Assembly: GCA_027922465.2 (NCBI GenBank)
Contig: BQMF02000589.1
Location: forward strand, 1 to 64,000
Direction of reading: 5' to 3'
DNA: 64,000 nt
Source: Turritopsis dohrnii
Taxonomy: Eukaryota > Cnidaria > Hydrozoa > Anthoathecata > Oceaniidae
Shown here: in pieces, positions 33,704 through 45,295 of the stretch
Layout: each line of letters begins with the position of its first letter
Numbering within the stretch: position 1 is the first letter of the stretch
The notes under the pieces: generated by a model
The model's input: the letters and a program-made list of their open reading frames with translations, nothing else
What the model was told of the DNA's origin: nothing
Database searches by the model: none
Translations under genes and position numbers: made by a program

Positions 33704-34266
33704 TCTATATAATAATCCGCGATCGTGTGTCACACTTTTATTTTAGAGAGTGATATATTTGTTTAATTTTTACGGTCATCGTCCTCTTATGTGCGCGTAA
33801 AACCACGTAGATGCGAGAGACACTTTTTTCACGATCATTCCAAAAGCACGTGGCATCATTTGACGTCAGTTTTTTATGATCAAGGGGAATCATTGCATTG
33901 CATCCCCAATCGAACGCGACGTTTTAGGGCAAATATCTCGAGAACCAATAGGGATAACTGACGTTTTTTGGGGTCAGCGATACGGGTCATGGGGTGACGC
34001 ATCATTTGGGCCTAAATTTTATATGGTACTGCGGATATGACGTCATCGAAATCTTTGATCAGCAATATCTCTGTAACGGTTGGTCGTAGCGAAACGATCC
34101 CATACATTTTTTTGATCAGTTTTTCGAGCTCTACAACATGGGTACACTTTTAAGTCACGCATCCGTAATTAAAATTTTCGCCACGGGGCACGTACATGGG
34201 AATGGTGGATTTGACCTAATGTTTTTGAAGTTAAGTTCGGTAAAATGGTTTTACCCGGGATACTAG
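33704..34266 (+). mobile_element. Helitron family B, second unit of a tandem pair
   Basis: Starts TCTATATAATAATCCGCG immediately after the CTAG of unit one and ends TACCCGGGATACTAG, followed by T. Internal sequence is similar to unit one over its whole length (563 versus 561 bp). Confidence 0.82.
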
Positions 34267-35170
34267 TCACTTAATAAAGCTCGTTTGCACGTGAAGAGAA
34301 ATACGTTCCTGGTGTTTCAAAACTTGAATGTTCTTAACTCAGCCGTTCATTGTCGCGGTCGCATTTAAAATATCAGCAGACTTTCTTGCTTTACACAATG
34401 CATTCCGAACGTGAACTTCACGTGGTTTTTATTTACGATTTTAAACCAATCAAATATTAGTTTAACAATACACTCAAAATGCAGAGAGAAAAAACTTTTC
34501 AACTTATTATTAGTTTTTGTTTTACGCGCTCTAACATGGGCACCCATGTCAGAAGTAGGAAAAAAATGGTTTCTCTTAGAAAGATCACACGGGAGGAGAA
34601 AAAAATGCACGTGCTAAATGAATGAAGTGAATAAAAAAACGTTCGATCAGATTAAAAGACATTAAGACAACTATTAAGACAAAAGCAAAAAAATATTTTG
34701 TTTCACGATACTCTCTTTTTACGTATCGGTTTTTAAACATTTTGATTGCTCGAAAAAAAGTTCATCCGTCCCAGACAGTCAGGCAAGCGTTATACACTGG
34801 CAAACTGGCACATGCTGCCACGTTCTGCCACTACTGTTTTTTGTCCAAAATGTTTAATCAGTTAGTTTCTTAGTTGATGTATTGTTTTCAAAGCCAAATC
34901 AACGTAGAATATAAAACTATTATTATTGTTATTGTTATAAAACTATAATTATTGTTAATATTAATGTTATTATTGTTAAATAATAATAAAAACAAAACGT
35001 TATTCCTATTAGTTCATCAGCCAAAAAAGTCACGTTCGATTGGGGTTGCAATGTATTTGCTTCGAACTCACGTCGCACACAAAAAAAGAAATAATTTCGC
35101 TCACAACTCAATCTACCATTTTGCGTGACTTACAAACAAACAGACAGAGAATCGGCTATTAATATATAGA

Positions 35171-35327
35171 TTGCATGATAACATTTATGATGAAAAAAAA
35201 AATAAAGTTAATGGTATCAAAGAAAATTTTTATTCAGTTGTTTTTTTTTTTGAAAAAAATGTTTTTTATGTTTTTAAAATAATCTTCTTGAAATAAATTG
35301 GACCCCCTGTCTGCGCTTTTTCATGAA
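35171..35327. other. Spacer between Helitron A3 and a small TIR element
   Basis: Short AT-rich spacer; it includes the left TGAA (35324-35327) of the next element. Confidence 0.4.
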
Positions 35328-36629
35328 AGGAGTGGTATCGTCATTTCAAATTTTATGACAAATTTTAGTTTAAAAAATGTATAGTTAACCTGCGTTAAAG
35401 CTTTTTTAAAAAACGTTTTACTTCCGAAGATATTGAGTTTTGAATTTTTTTATAAACCCCCGTCTTTTTTTCTGATGAAAAGCGTGTGACGTCATTGAAG
35501 AAGTTTCGTTTATTTTTACTTGTTATGTCAGTGCAAAGGAGCGTATTAATTTCTCATGTTTTCAAAAATCATGAGTGAGAATTCAATTGAAGAGGAATCA
35601 GATGTTCTCAGCGAAGATGAAGAATGTAGCAATGAGTTTTATTCAAGGATTTCACAGAGAATTTTAGCGGTTTGAGCAATATAGTTTCGACCCAGTTGCT
35701 GTAAAGAACATGAAGAAGTCCGGATGATGATTTTGATGACGAAAATGCTTTACCGGAGAGAGTTGGCAACAAACAGTGATGCAAATGTGTTGCAAAGAAG
35801 TTTATGCGATCGAAGACGATAAATTTCAAAATAATTTTTTGTAAAAATCAAAACGCAAAACAAAAAAAACCAAAAAAAATACATGCAATATTGAGTTGAT
35901 CATTGATCGTAGTAAAATTCATATATTGAAAGTTAACGTTTTTCCAATTTTCCGTTTTCAATAGAATCAATAGCTCATTCTATGAAAACAATAATGAAAT
36001 AATCGGTGAAACGGAATAATGTTCAAATGCCCAGTTCGAAGAGAAACACGAAAACAAAAATCGAAAAAAGACTTGCACACAGAAAGTAAAAGTTCACCTA
36101 TGTATAACGAAAAGTGTAGATAAAACATTAAAGTAAAACTCCTTATAACATGTTTACCATCAAATTTCTTCCAAAACATGATTCTTTAAAATATATAAGT
36201 GACGTAAAGATGGAAGATTGGCCTCGCTTCAACTTTGAAATCCATATTTTTTTTAAATATGAATTTTAGCTAATCTAAACAAACTAATGTTCTGTCCTTT
36301 GGTTGAGTCACTGTCACATCCCACATCAGCACAAATAACCATGTTTTTCATTAGATTTAAAAAAAATACTTAGTTATTGCTTGAATTTCAAAGAACACTC
36401 GCTCGATTTGAATGCAAAACATCGCATCAACACTGAATATAACTTCTTCAATGACGTCACATAATTATTACTAATTTATTCAGCGTTTTAAGCCTATGTT
36501 TTAAAATGGCATTTTATAGCGAAAAAAAGACTTTTTTTTTCCAAATTAAATTTATTTTGTAGTATCTACATTAAAACAAGGGATATACGAAGAAAAAAAA
36601 ATTTTTCAAATTTTCATGATACCACTCCT
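35328..36629. mobile_element. TIR element with 4-bp duplication and a remnant acidic ORF
   Basis: Ends are the perfect 12-bp inverted repeat AGGAGTGGTATC, flanked by direct TGAA (35324-35327 and 36630-36633). Inside, ATG at ~35557 opens a short acidic N-terminus (MFSKIMSENSIEEESDVLSE...), the kind found at the start of some cut-and-paste transposases, ending after ~38 codons. The rest is non-coding, so this is a deletion derivative. Superfamily unassigned; the TGAA flank argues against piggyBac (TTAA). Confidence 0.6.
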
Positions 36630-36718
36630 TGAAATATACAACGTTCCATTTTCGTGATAGAATGTAGAATGTAAATATTCAAAGATTTTAATGGACATTG
36701 CTATTGACAGATAAAAAA

Positions 36719-37884
36719 ATGTCAAATGAAATTAATGAATGCCTTTTCCATTTTCCTTGTTATGATAATGAAAATTTAAGACTTTTTACTGAGAGATCAT
36801 TGACAACAGTTATAAAAGCCAGGTAAGTTTTGACTATTTCATTCCTTCCTGCTGTTGTAAAAAGAGAGAGAATATATCTATTATTATATCTCTTTTATAA
36901 GTACTAGCTCATGCTGTCAGATTGGGCGGTGCGTATGGAATACTTTCTTTTCTTTACAATTCAGAAGCTATGGGTAAACCTATGTCAGCTTTTCTCCCGT
37001 TAAGGTCTAGTTTACAATCTGTTAACCTACCTTTAGAACAGGCATTCTCAATTATTTGCTAAGGCCTGTTTTACATTTGGGGAAAAATTCTAGGGTGTGT
37101 CAATCTTTTCCTATGGCACTTCACGTTTGATTTAGTAGCACCAGAAATGCTATAATTATACAATTTTTTCAGTGAAATAAGAAGGGACTAGAGTATCCAT
37201 GCAGCCCTTGTGTCAGAATATGCAAAGACACTCAAATTTCATCAAAAATGCCTTGACCGCTATACTCATCAAAAAGCGCTCCAAACGATCATTCACGATC
37301 GTGAAAAAGGTGAAGAAGATGAAAGCGAAGAGAGAAAAAGAGCCCGACTTGGATCAACGTTGCGTAGAAGATCTTACCGACAAAAAGACATTTCAGGTAA
37401 ATATTTTCGATTGATAACATAAATTGATTCTGTATTTTTCCAATTTAGTTACCACTTTATATTGTAACTTTAATAGTATATAACATACGACATTTTTTTC
37501 TCGTTTTTTAGCATTAACTATCCTTGCACCAAATGATTGTCGCTTGAAGAAAACGGACCCTTCCAAGAGTGGTTATGAAAAACTGGTGAAGTGCTTCACA
37601 GAGTTGTCGGCCGAAACTGTAAAGCTATGCTGCGATACGAAGCAGGATCTGCCACTCCTTAGTGCAAACCTTGCTGGAAAAGATTGGAAAGCAATGGTTG
37701 CATACGAAATCCAATATCACAGGTCGTGCTATAGAAATTATACCAGGGGACTGAATGCCTCAAAGTATCGAACAACACAGACACTGAAGTTTTTGAGTTT
37801 GTTCGGAAGAAAGTGATAGAAAATAATGAAGTGTTGTACAAGGAAGAACTGTTGAGGGTTTATAACAAAACAAGAGGCCCATAG
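36719..37884 (+). pseudogene. Three-exon gene with two H-x2-C-x3-YT motifs, broken
   Basis: Exons 36719-36822 (ATG, donor GTAAGT), 37173-37396 and 37512-37884 join in phase. Exon 2 holds FHQKCLDRYTHQKAL, exon 3 holds YHRSCYRNYTRG, both with the pattern H-x2-C-x3-YT. The second lies after an EKLVKCFTELSAETVKLC helix. Lesions: TAG early in exon 2 (at ~37188) and a frameshift near 37780, after which the expected tail continues (FEFVRKKVIENNEVLYKEEL). I have the impression that proteins with this repeated motif are numerous in cnidarian genomes and often of unknown function; no enzyme motif is visible. It could be part of a mobile element or a decayed host gene. Confidence 0.6.
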
Positions 37885-38164
37885 GCCTTAAGGTCAGCGC
37901 GAATATGCACAAAAATCTAAAGATCATAATCACTTTGCTAAAGAAATGACTAACTTTCCAAAATATAGTTTGATTAGTATCTGGGTAAGCCCGTATTCGG
38001 TTGGTGAACACATATGCTAATCGAAAATGTAAATCCATTCGTCCAAAGCAAAGACATATTAAAATCCTCTCGTGATAAAAGGAGTAAATCGTCGAATGAA
38101 TAATAACCGAAAGAGCCCGACATTGCATACAGATCATTGCTAACATGACATCGTGTGGCGTCTG

Positions 38165-38668
38165 GGAAAAAATGTCGAGTTAGGCGGGGGATTTTTTTTA
38201 ATGTAATATTTTTGTCCAACGCACCAACCACCCCTATTATTTTGCTTTTATTAGGTTTGGACAGTACCTAGAAGAATTAAATAAGTATAAATGTAATATA
38301 TTTCTTAATTTGAAATATATTGTTATCGTATAACATGTTTCCAAAAATTAAAGTTCATTGATAGCCTGATACTGCTGTCTAAGAATATGTTTATATCCTG
38401 CTTTTCCAACGAAGTAAAGTGTACGTTCCATCAGCACCCCTTCCCCATGTCCTTAATTCACAGGAATTTGATTGAATTTTAAAAATGTCGAGTTTTTGGT
38501 TAAGGGACCGCAATATTTATGTCGAAATAGCTAGTGTCGAGTTAGAAATGTCAAGATAGCGGGAGAAATTTCCAGTCAAAAACTTCGAATTTGGCGGGAC
38601 GGAAGGAATTATGTCGAGTTAGGCGGGTGTGGAGATAGCGAGAGGTCGAGTTGGCGGGGGACAACTGT
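38165..38668. repeat. Element end with GTCGAGTTAGGCGGG motifs (pogo/Tigger-like end)
   Basis: Repeated variants of GTCGAGTTAGGCGGG occur at about 38172, 38542 and 38612, and the segment ends GGTCGAGTTGGCGGGGGACA then ACTGTA. A GGGGGACAACTG terminus next to TA resembles pogo/Tc1-mariner ends. The matching opposite end was not found, so this is a fragment or solo end. Confidence 0.45.
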
Positions 38669-38899
38669 ACATACAGTAATGCGACACGCATCAACAGAAA
38701 GCATATGGGCAAGAACAACTACAACAACTTTGATACTTCAATCGATTTTTTTGAGCTTCAAATTTCAGTTTTACAAGTTAGACTTTCAAGCTTTACGTTC
38801 TTACAGGCGTGTTTGGTTAATCACACAGGTGTTCGTTTGAACCAATTAAGTGGTCCTCAAATGAGCTTAAATGAAGATCTAATGTCAAGCGGTTGCTGA

Positions 38900-40257
38900 T
38901 TACTAAATAAAAAGTGTAAAAAGTTATGTATAACTGCACGACTCACCAATTCATTCTAATTAACAAAAGTTCCATTTAACAAAATTCAACACTTATAGAA
39001 ACTTGAATTTTAACATAATTTTAGCTCTATTATTATACCTGAAGAGAAAATAGTTACTGAATTTTTCTATTTCATGGTGGCAGGTGAATTATAGTCAATA
39101 GAACTATCAATTTATCATCCCTACAAAGCTAAAATCCAGCTCATGGAAATTCATATTCACATGACAAATTCATATAAATTTCTCTGGTCAAAAAATAAAT
39201 CTGAAATAATTTGGATTGACTTTTGACTGATTTTCAATTATTTTTCATAATGGTATAAAAACGTAGAAATGACGATTAAATGTGCTTTTCCGAACACACA
39301 GCAAATCCAACTGCACATCCCATACTGTCAATCAAATTAAAAGTCATTTCTGCTAATGAGTATGGATGTATCTGCTCATTGATCAGAATCTTTTCACATT
39401 CAGAATTAGGAAGTTGGTCATTGCTTGTCATCAGGCATCACCACTGTCTGAATGAGTTAAGCCAAATTTCCAACAAAAGACTATCAGTTAAAGTAACTCT
39501 GACATCAAGTTCACTTCACACTGTTACGAGAATATGGGCGCAGGCATCCATATGTATACAAACAGTTCTAGCTTGTCACACGAAAGTTTTCACAGTATGC
39601 AAATGATCCCTCAAATAATTCAATATAATAATTCAAATAACAAGGCAGAATAAAGCAACTTGTCTTTGTGAGAGACACTCTGAGATGGGAAGGAATTTAT
39701 GGATCTAGGAATGGAAATTTCGTTGGTGAACACTCCTTCAGTAAGGATTGTTTCCATATATATATATTGATAATGAAAATATCAATACTTTAAGGACTAG
39801 TGGCAACTACCAAAATGACAACTAAAATTAAAGAAAGGTTTGTAAAAATCTTGAAATTTGCAGGACAAACTTGTGCAACTCAAAGACAAATTTGAAAAAT
39901 AAATATCTCCTTTACTCATCATCATTTTTATTATCTATAATATGAAAAATATTCCTATCTTTACAATCTAAAGAATAGAATCTCTCATTTTTTACCTGTA
40001 CGAGAAAGAAATAAATCTCTGAATGTAATAGTATTAATAATGATACGGACAGATAAGAAAAGTAAAATATTATTTCTTCTTGTTTCGGGGTTCATTATTT
40101 CCATATATTTCACTTCCCCTTTACGTATATTTTAGAAATAAATTTGCTCTAAAAATGAGAAAAAAACAAGGAAATTTTTGGGAATTTCATGGCAAAATTG
40201 CAAAAATAAATCCCGCAATAAATTGTGCCGCAAGAAATTCTCCAGCATTAAGAAGTA
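38900..40257. other. Non-coding, no clear feature
   Basis: No ORF with a recognisable product. AT-rich with short simple runs (for example TATATATATAT near 39755). Confidence 0.4.
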
Positions 40258-40670
40258 CTAGCCGACAAGGCGGCGTCGCTAGCCGTCCATGTGCACCTTC
40301 TCTGTGTCAACCCGGAGACCCCAATAAACCTCATATTTCCTGAAAAACGGCTCGTACAACTTGTGTTCAGCCAGAGGCAGATTCGAAATCAAATATCAAA
40401 TATCAGTTTAAAAAATGGTTCCAAAAAAAACCAAATTTCATGATGTGTTACTTATTTATTTTTTAAAACGATCGTTGATCAGTACAACAATACACTCAAA
40501 ACTTAGGGAGAAAAAACTTCAACTTTTTATTAGCTTTTGTTTTAAAAAAGTTACGCGCTCTAACATAAGTGCTATCAAACAGGGGGAAAATGGTTTCTCT
40601 TCTTAAAAAGTTCACACAGGAGGAGAGAGAAAAGGCACGTGCTAAATGAATAAAGAGAATAAAATAAGTA
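40258..40670 (-). mobile_element. Helitron family A copy 4, 3' fragment
   Basis: On the minus strand it ends with the GC hairpin (GGCTAGCGACGCCGCCTTG) and CTAG at 40258, followed by T. Internal blocks (TTAGCACGTGCCTTTT, the TTACACT-like part) match copy 1. The 5' terminus TCTATATATTAATAGCC is absent. Confidence 0.7.
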
Positions 40671-41252
40671 TGAATAAGGTAGTATTGTATAATTACTTTT
40701 GCTTGTGTTTTTATTTCAATGTTCTTTTCTTCGTCTTTGTCATCTTTTATGCACTGATGTGTATTATTTCCACTGTAATTATTTTCTCACCAACCTTACA
40801 TATTTTATAACTCTAATTAATCTCTAATTACTTAATATTTAACTCTTGTATCTTAAAAATGAAATAAGGCTATATTAATTAACTTTTTGTATATATATTT
40901 GTATTCCTGCGTAAGCAAGGAATACTTTGAAACCGTTCGTGTTTTTTTTGTTTTTTTTTCACTGTCCAAACCTAGACCAATTTTTGTTGATGGGAAATAG
41001 CCACTCAAATCATTAATGTTCCCAACTTACATTCTTTTTATGATCTAACAGTCTAAACTCACAAAGATCATGTAACCTAATAAATAAGGCTTACCTAGTT
41101 GTTGGGTCAGTGGTTTGTCTGATAAAACCTCTTCTAAAAGAACATCCATTAAAATATCCGTCTGCCATCGTGTTTTGTATCTTTCTCACTAGTAACTTAT
41201 GATTTCTTAATTTCTGATCTCAAAAACAAAAGAATTAGGAAGAGCCACCAGA
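40671..41252. other. Non-coding, no clear feature
   Basis: AT-rich, no supportable feature. Confidence 0.35.
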
Positions 41253-41325
41253 AAAATATTCGAAGGAATTTTTTTTAAAATCAAACTTTTTTGATTTTAA
41301 AAAAAATTATTTCAAAATATTCCCA
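41253..41325. repeat. Long AT palindrome
   Basis: The core has perfect 19-base arms (41267-41285 and 41290-41308) around a four-base loop CTTT, and the arms extend imperfectly outwards to ~36 bases (AATATTCGAAGGAATT against AATATTTTGAAATAATT). Strong hairpin potential; possibly a miniature element. Confidence 0.6.
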
Positions 41326-41610
41326 TCGTTTTACTAATTAGTTAAAATACTTACATTTATTATTTTTATGCACAAAATAAGATGTTTCACATTAAAATAT
41401 TTTGAAAATATTATTATTTTGAGAATATTTTGAAAAAATATGTCCGTGAAACCAGGGCTTAACATACTTTTAATTATTTATTTTTCATGCGTTGTCAGTT
41501 TCACTGTTTGAACACGGTTAAAAGATTCGAATGGGAATTCGATTGTCAATTTCGAGTTTAATTTGATTTTGTCAAGTTCAAACTTAAGAAACCAAAAGAA
41601 ACTTTCCATA

Positions 41611-42696
41611 CTAAAAATTAAGAAATTCTAAAAACAGTTTCCAACTGCCATTCAACCTGTTCGGTAGAACAAAAATATTTTTTTTAAATGTGTCACGAAC
41701 ATCTTTAGCTTGTTTTGAATAATTGTTTGACCCTGTCTTTTCTATAGACTCTAATCCATTACAACAAGGGTTCTCTTTCCTCCAATAGCCCGATCGGAAA
41801 CCACTTGAAACGTAATTTGATGGACAGTATCTATCATTACTTTCTGATCTTTTTTCCATAAGGAAGTTGTGCAGAGCGACTACAGCTTTTGTAATTTTAA
41901 CCACTTTACAGACATCGGCAATGATGGGTCTTCGAAAGATACGAAGTCTTGTAGTCGCTATTCCGAACGTGTTTTCAATAACCCTGTTACTAAAGACACT
42001 AACATCGCTATGTCTCCCAGAATCTCCGATATCCACCATTAGGAATTCGTAATTTTGCGTTGCAAACAGCAAGAAGAACTATGCTGTGTGTTTTCTTATA
42101 GTTAAAGTATTCACTGCCACCATTATGAGGTGCTTGCATAACTACATGCTTCCCATCAATTGCTCCGACTGCGTGGGGAAAATTCCACAACTGTTCAAAA
42201 TTCATTTGCAACTACTTCCCATTCCTCTTCATTTGATGGAACTGCTAAATAGCCTTTTTCTAATAACAAGTCCCATAAAGCTTGACAAGGTTCATTAATA
42301 ATTTTGCAAATACTAGAAGGGCTGATTTGGTAGCTCGCTGCTATGGTGCTTTGTGCATCTCCAGTAACAAGGTATCGAAGCGTTACAGCTAACCGTTCGC
42401 TAGGACAAAGTGGATCCCTCATTAAAGTTTTTTGCTTTACAATACTTGGTGGGACATCAGATTACAACTCTTCAAAAAGTGATGGTGACATGCGAAAGTA
42501 TCTAAAAAAGTACTCCTGGTCATGCAAACGTAAATCTTACTAACAAGTGAAATTCTCCTTTTTCCTTCCGTTCCATGTAGATCTTTCGAACCCACATTCG
42601 TCTTTCACTAATCTTCCTCTTAACGGATTTTCTTTTAATAAGTTTTAATGTTACTAATTTCTTTTTTATAAGTAACAGTTTCTTAAATTTATTCAT
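41611..42696 (-). pseudogene. Harbinger DDE transposase, broken and lacking the second Asp
   Basis: ATG at 42696-42694 starts a Lys/Arg-rich N-terminus. After a frameshift near 42530 comes YFFRYFRMSPSLFEEL, the conserved Harbinger N-terminal motif, then [28 protein letters not shown] (first Asp), a segment [14 protein letters not shown], and VIENTFGIATTRLRIF (Glu). Between SVFSNR and VIENTFG the family normally has ~60 more residues including the GD of the second catalytic Asp; they are deleted. Further lesions: an in-frame TAA (LFEEL*SDV), and frame changes near 42200 and 42040. The family cuts and pastes DNA at three-base TWA targets; this copy is dead. Confidence 0.8.
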
Positions 42697-42813
42697 CTTG
42701 TTTGTTTACAGTAATTCGAGCGCCAAAGTTTTGTTTGTGTAAATCGATGAGGCGATTTTTTCGCCCATAAAAGTTCGCTTCGCGCGAAAAATTCGCTATG
42801 TGTAAATCCGCCT
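41611..42813 (-). mobile_element. PIF/Harbinger transposon, one end visible
   Basis: The right (5') end reads on the minus strand AGGCGGATTTACACATAGCG at 42813, next to a TAA (42814-42816) that could be the three-base target site. It is followed by GCGAA/TTCGC-rich subterminal sequence and then the transposase. The left end was not found. Confidence 0.65.
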
Positions 42814-42874
42814 TAAAAGTGATATGTTTAAAGTTATGAAAAATATTTTTAAATAAAATAAAAAAGTTTTAAAA

Positions 42875-44312
42875 ATGTCCAAGAGAACATTAGTTGTGAA
42901 CTGGGCTGGAATCAATGGCACTGCTAAACACAAGAGAAAGTTTGTATTACGTCCAAACGATAGAAATATTTACATCTGTCCTGTGCCAAATTGCCTACAC
43001 ATTGGTTTTAAAAGCAGTCGAGGTTTACGCAAACATATCGATGTCGAGCATTGTTGGTATTACTATCTTGACGAAGCTCCAGATATCAAAAGGGGAGAAG
43101 TCGAGGCACAACAACCAATCAGAAAGAAAGTATGTACAGCAAACAAGCCTTCCTTTTCTATTAACGATGGTATTGGAAAGACATTTTGGAATTGGCTGCG
43201 TACACCATGCGGAGGAGGGAAGTCTGAAAAAGAAGCGAAGCAATGTGCACAACGATGTATGAAATTTTTAATAGCTAGTTTTGACGACCTCGAGTCAGAA
43301 TCAAGTTTAACCGAAGAGTTTGTCGATTGTTGCATGGGTACATCCTCCATCATTATGGACTTCCTTAAAACTCTTGAAGAAGATTGGAAACTAAGTTGTT
43401 CGGCGTCGTTAAATTACCTAAAATCAATATCATACATACTGGACTTTCGAAAAGCGAACGGTGTATCCGACAGAACATTACGTTGTTTTGCCTTCACTGA
43501 AGTTTACATACCACGTGGTAAAGAAAATCTCGGAAAGAGAAAGAGACTCGAGTATTCTCGCAACTTGGATTTGGAAACCCTCATTGCTCGAAACAGTTGG
43601 GCGACCTTGGACGAAATGGAAAACGTCATCCCATATCACATCAATTGTTTCCGAGACATCTTACAAGAATGCAGAAAAGAACGAAACGTGTCGGCATCTC
43701 AATTGGTGTTTACAACGAGATTTATTGCTACGTATTTATTTTTTCGAGTTAAGTGCTCCAGACCAATGACCTATCAATACTTAACCATAGAAATTATTAA
43801 CAAAGCAAAGACCAATGGAGGTTACATTGACCAAAAAGAATTGAAAACCACCGCAAGATATCTCTTTGACACTGTGATTCTCGATTCCGAAACTGCGACT
43901 ATTTACTCGTAACTCGTATTTACTCGTAACAAACAAGGGAAAGCAATACACCGCGTTCTCGTCAGCTATGAGCGTCGTCGTCCACGAAGCTATTGGCAAA
44001 TATATACATCCGACTCGCTATCGACAAATTCTGGAGACGGAAAGTGCAGAAAGACTGAACCAATCGAAAAGAGAAATCGTTTCACGTGACCAAAAGCACA
44101 GTTCTTACGTGGCGAAAGTAGCTTATCAAAAGAATTTGTCAAGGGACGTTGCTTCACGCAGCAAAAAATGTATGGAGAAACTGGTTGGCGATAAACGAAA
44201 GGAAGTGAGTGCAGGCATGATGGATGTTTTAAGATCAATCAACGACGCGGCTCGTGCATTCGATCAGCAAGTACTCAATCGAGCAGAAACGATAATCATA
44301 GCCCTGCAGTAG
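42875..44312 (+). pseudogene. Zinc finger-tyrosine recombinase protein, deleted in the middle
   Basis: ATG at 42875 opens 345 codons: a C2H2-like finger (CPVPNCLHIGF...LRKHIDVEH), a conserved block with WNWLRTPCGGGKSEKEA, helical core-binding sequence and the first catalytic region (KCSRPMTYQYLT). The frame stops at 43910-43912 in a local duplication of TATTTACTCGTAAC. A second frame (from ~43923; Met at 43968) continues the domain: HPTR fits HxxR, and RDQKHSSYVAKVAYQKN gives H and Tyr nine residues apart. About 20 residues that relatives should have between the frames are missing. I recall similar proteins as multi-copy families in corals. It starts 60 bp from the Harbinger end. No TIR of its own was found. 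Confidence 0.72.
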
Positions 44313-44470
44313 TTTGTCTTAACGAGCTGTTGGCGAGGCTAACGACGAAGACGATGTAACAATAACAAATACCATTCCAGCTAACTTAGAAAGCGCTGCT
44401 ACTACGGATTTGCATGTAGATCGAATACTCGTACTCGAGAGAAGTTCTTTTATCAATATATTATGCATTA

Positions 44471-45262
44471 TTTCATTCTCATTTGTCTTACTCAGCTAAT
44501 GTATGGGCTTTAAATCAAAATTCAACGAAACGCATTATGACTCTTCACAAAAAGTCTGTTAGAATTATGACATTTTCAGATTTTAATGCTCATTCTCTTC
44601 CCCTTTTTACTCAACTTAGAATTCTTTCTTTTCATGATTTTATCAAGTTTTGTAACATTGTCTTTATGTATAAGCTTCTGAACGGCAATGTTCCTTCTCC
44701 GTTGTATGACACTTTTGATTTAGCTGATATTTCTCGTGATTATTCTCGTCCTCGAAGAGCGAAATCTGGTATTTTGCGTCTTCCGAAAGTTTCCACCGTT
44801 AGGTTTGGAGATTACTCTTTAACATACCAATCAGTGGTCTCTTGGAATCTTCTTCAGAACTACCTTGATGTTGATGATTTGTCAACTTTATCACTTAACA
44901 GGTTGAAAGACCATGTCAAATTATATTTTTTGTCTTCTTACGTTCAGTTGGTACTAAAATTTTTCTGTTGCATGTACAGTATTGATAGATGTTGATTGTT
45001 TTCTCATATTTTTAAAATAAGTAAAAAATTTATAAAAAAGCTAGTTATTTTTAATTTTACTTTTATTTTAGTTGTCACACAAAGTGTTTTGTAGCATTTT
45101 GTTTATTTTTCATTTTTTTAGCTTTTTACTTTTTATTTGTTTACTTGTTTGTTACATTTTGTAACATTTTGATGTTTGTAACTTTTTGATGTGGTGGCCC
45201 TTCCTTCGTTTAGATTAATTCTATTGAAGTGGTCTCCACTTATCTGTATTGAAATAAATTGA

Positions 45263-45295
<33 letters not shown>
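44471..45295 (+). mobile_element. 5'-truncated LINE 3' end with (ACTT)n tail
   Basis: A 170-codon ORF (44483-44995) begins in mid-protein (SANVWALNQNSTKRIMTLHK...VRIMTFSD) and matches the C-terminal region of non-LTR reverse transcriptases after the RT core, with MYKLLNGNVPSPLYD. About 260 bp of 3' UTR follow and the copy ends in ACTT repeats (45261-45294). The 5' truncation and microsatellite tail are typical of CR1/L2-like LINEs; the exact clade is unresolved. Confidence 0.7.

Larger units (their letters stand above)
33028..35170 (-). mobile_element. Non-autonomous Helitron, family A copy 3, with nested Helitrons
   Basis: On the minus strand it starts TCTATATATTAATAGCCG (35170) and ends with the GC-rich hairpin region and CTAG at 33028; flanks are A and T in that orientation. 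The body matches copy 1 (13790-14644) but is enlarged to 2143 bp by two family B Helitrons in the opposite orientation. Confidence 0.85.

Noticed and set aside
35328..36629. piggyBac assignment of the small TIR element
   Set aside because: Flanks are TGAA rather than TTAA and no DDE sequence remains.
39280..39606. 108-codon plus-strand ORF
   Set aside because: No domain, biased composition, no splice context or neighbour to support it.
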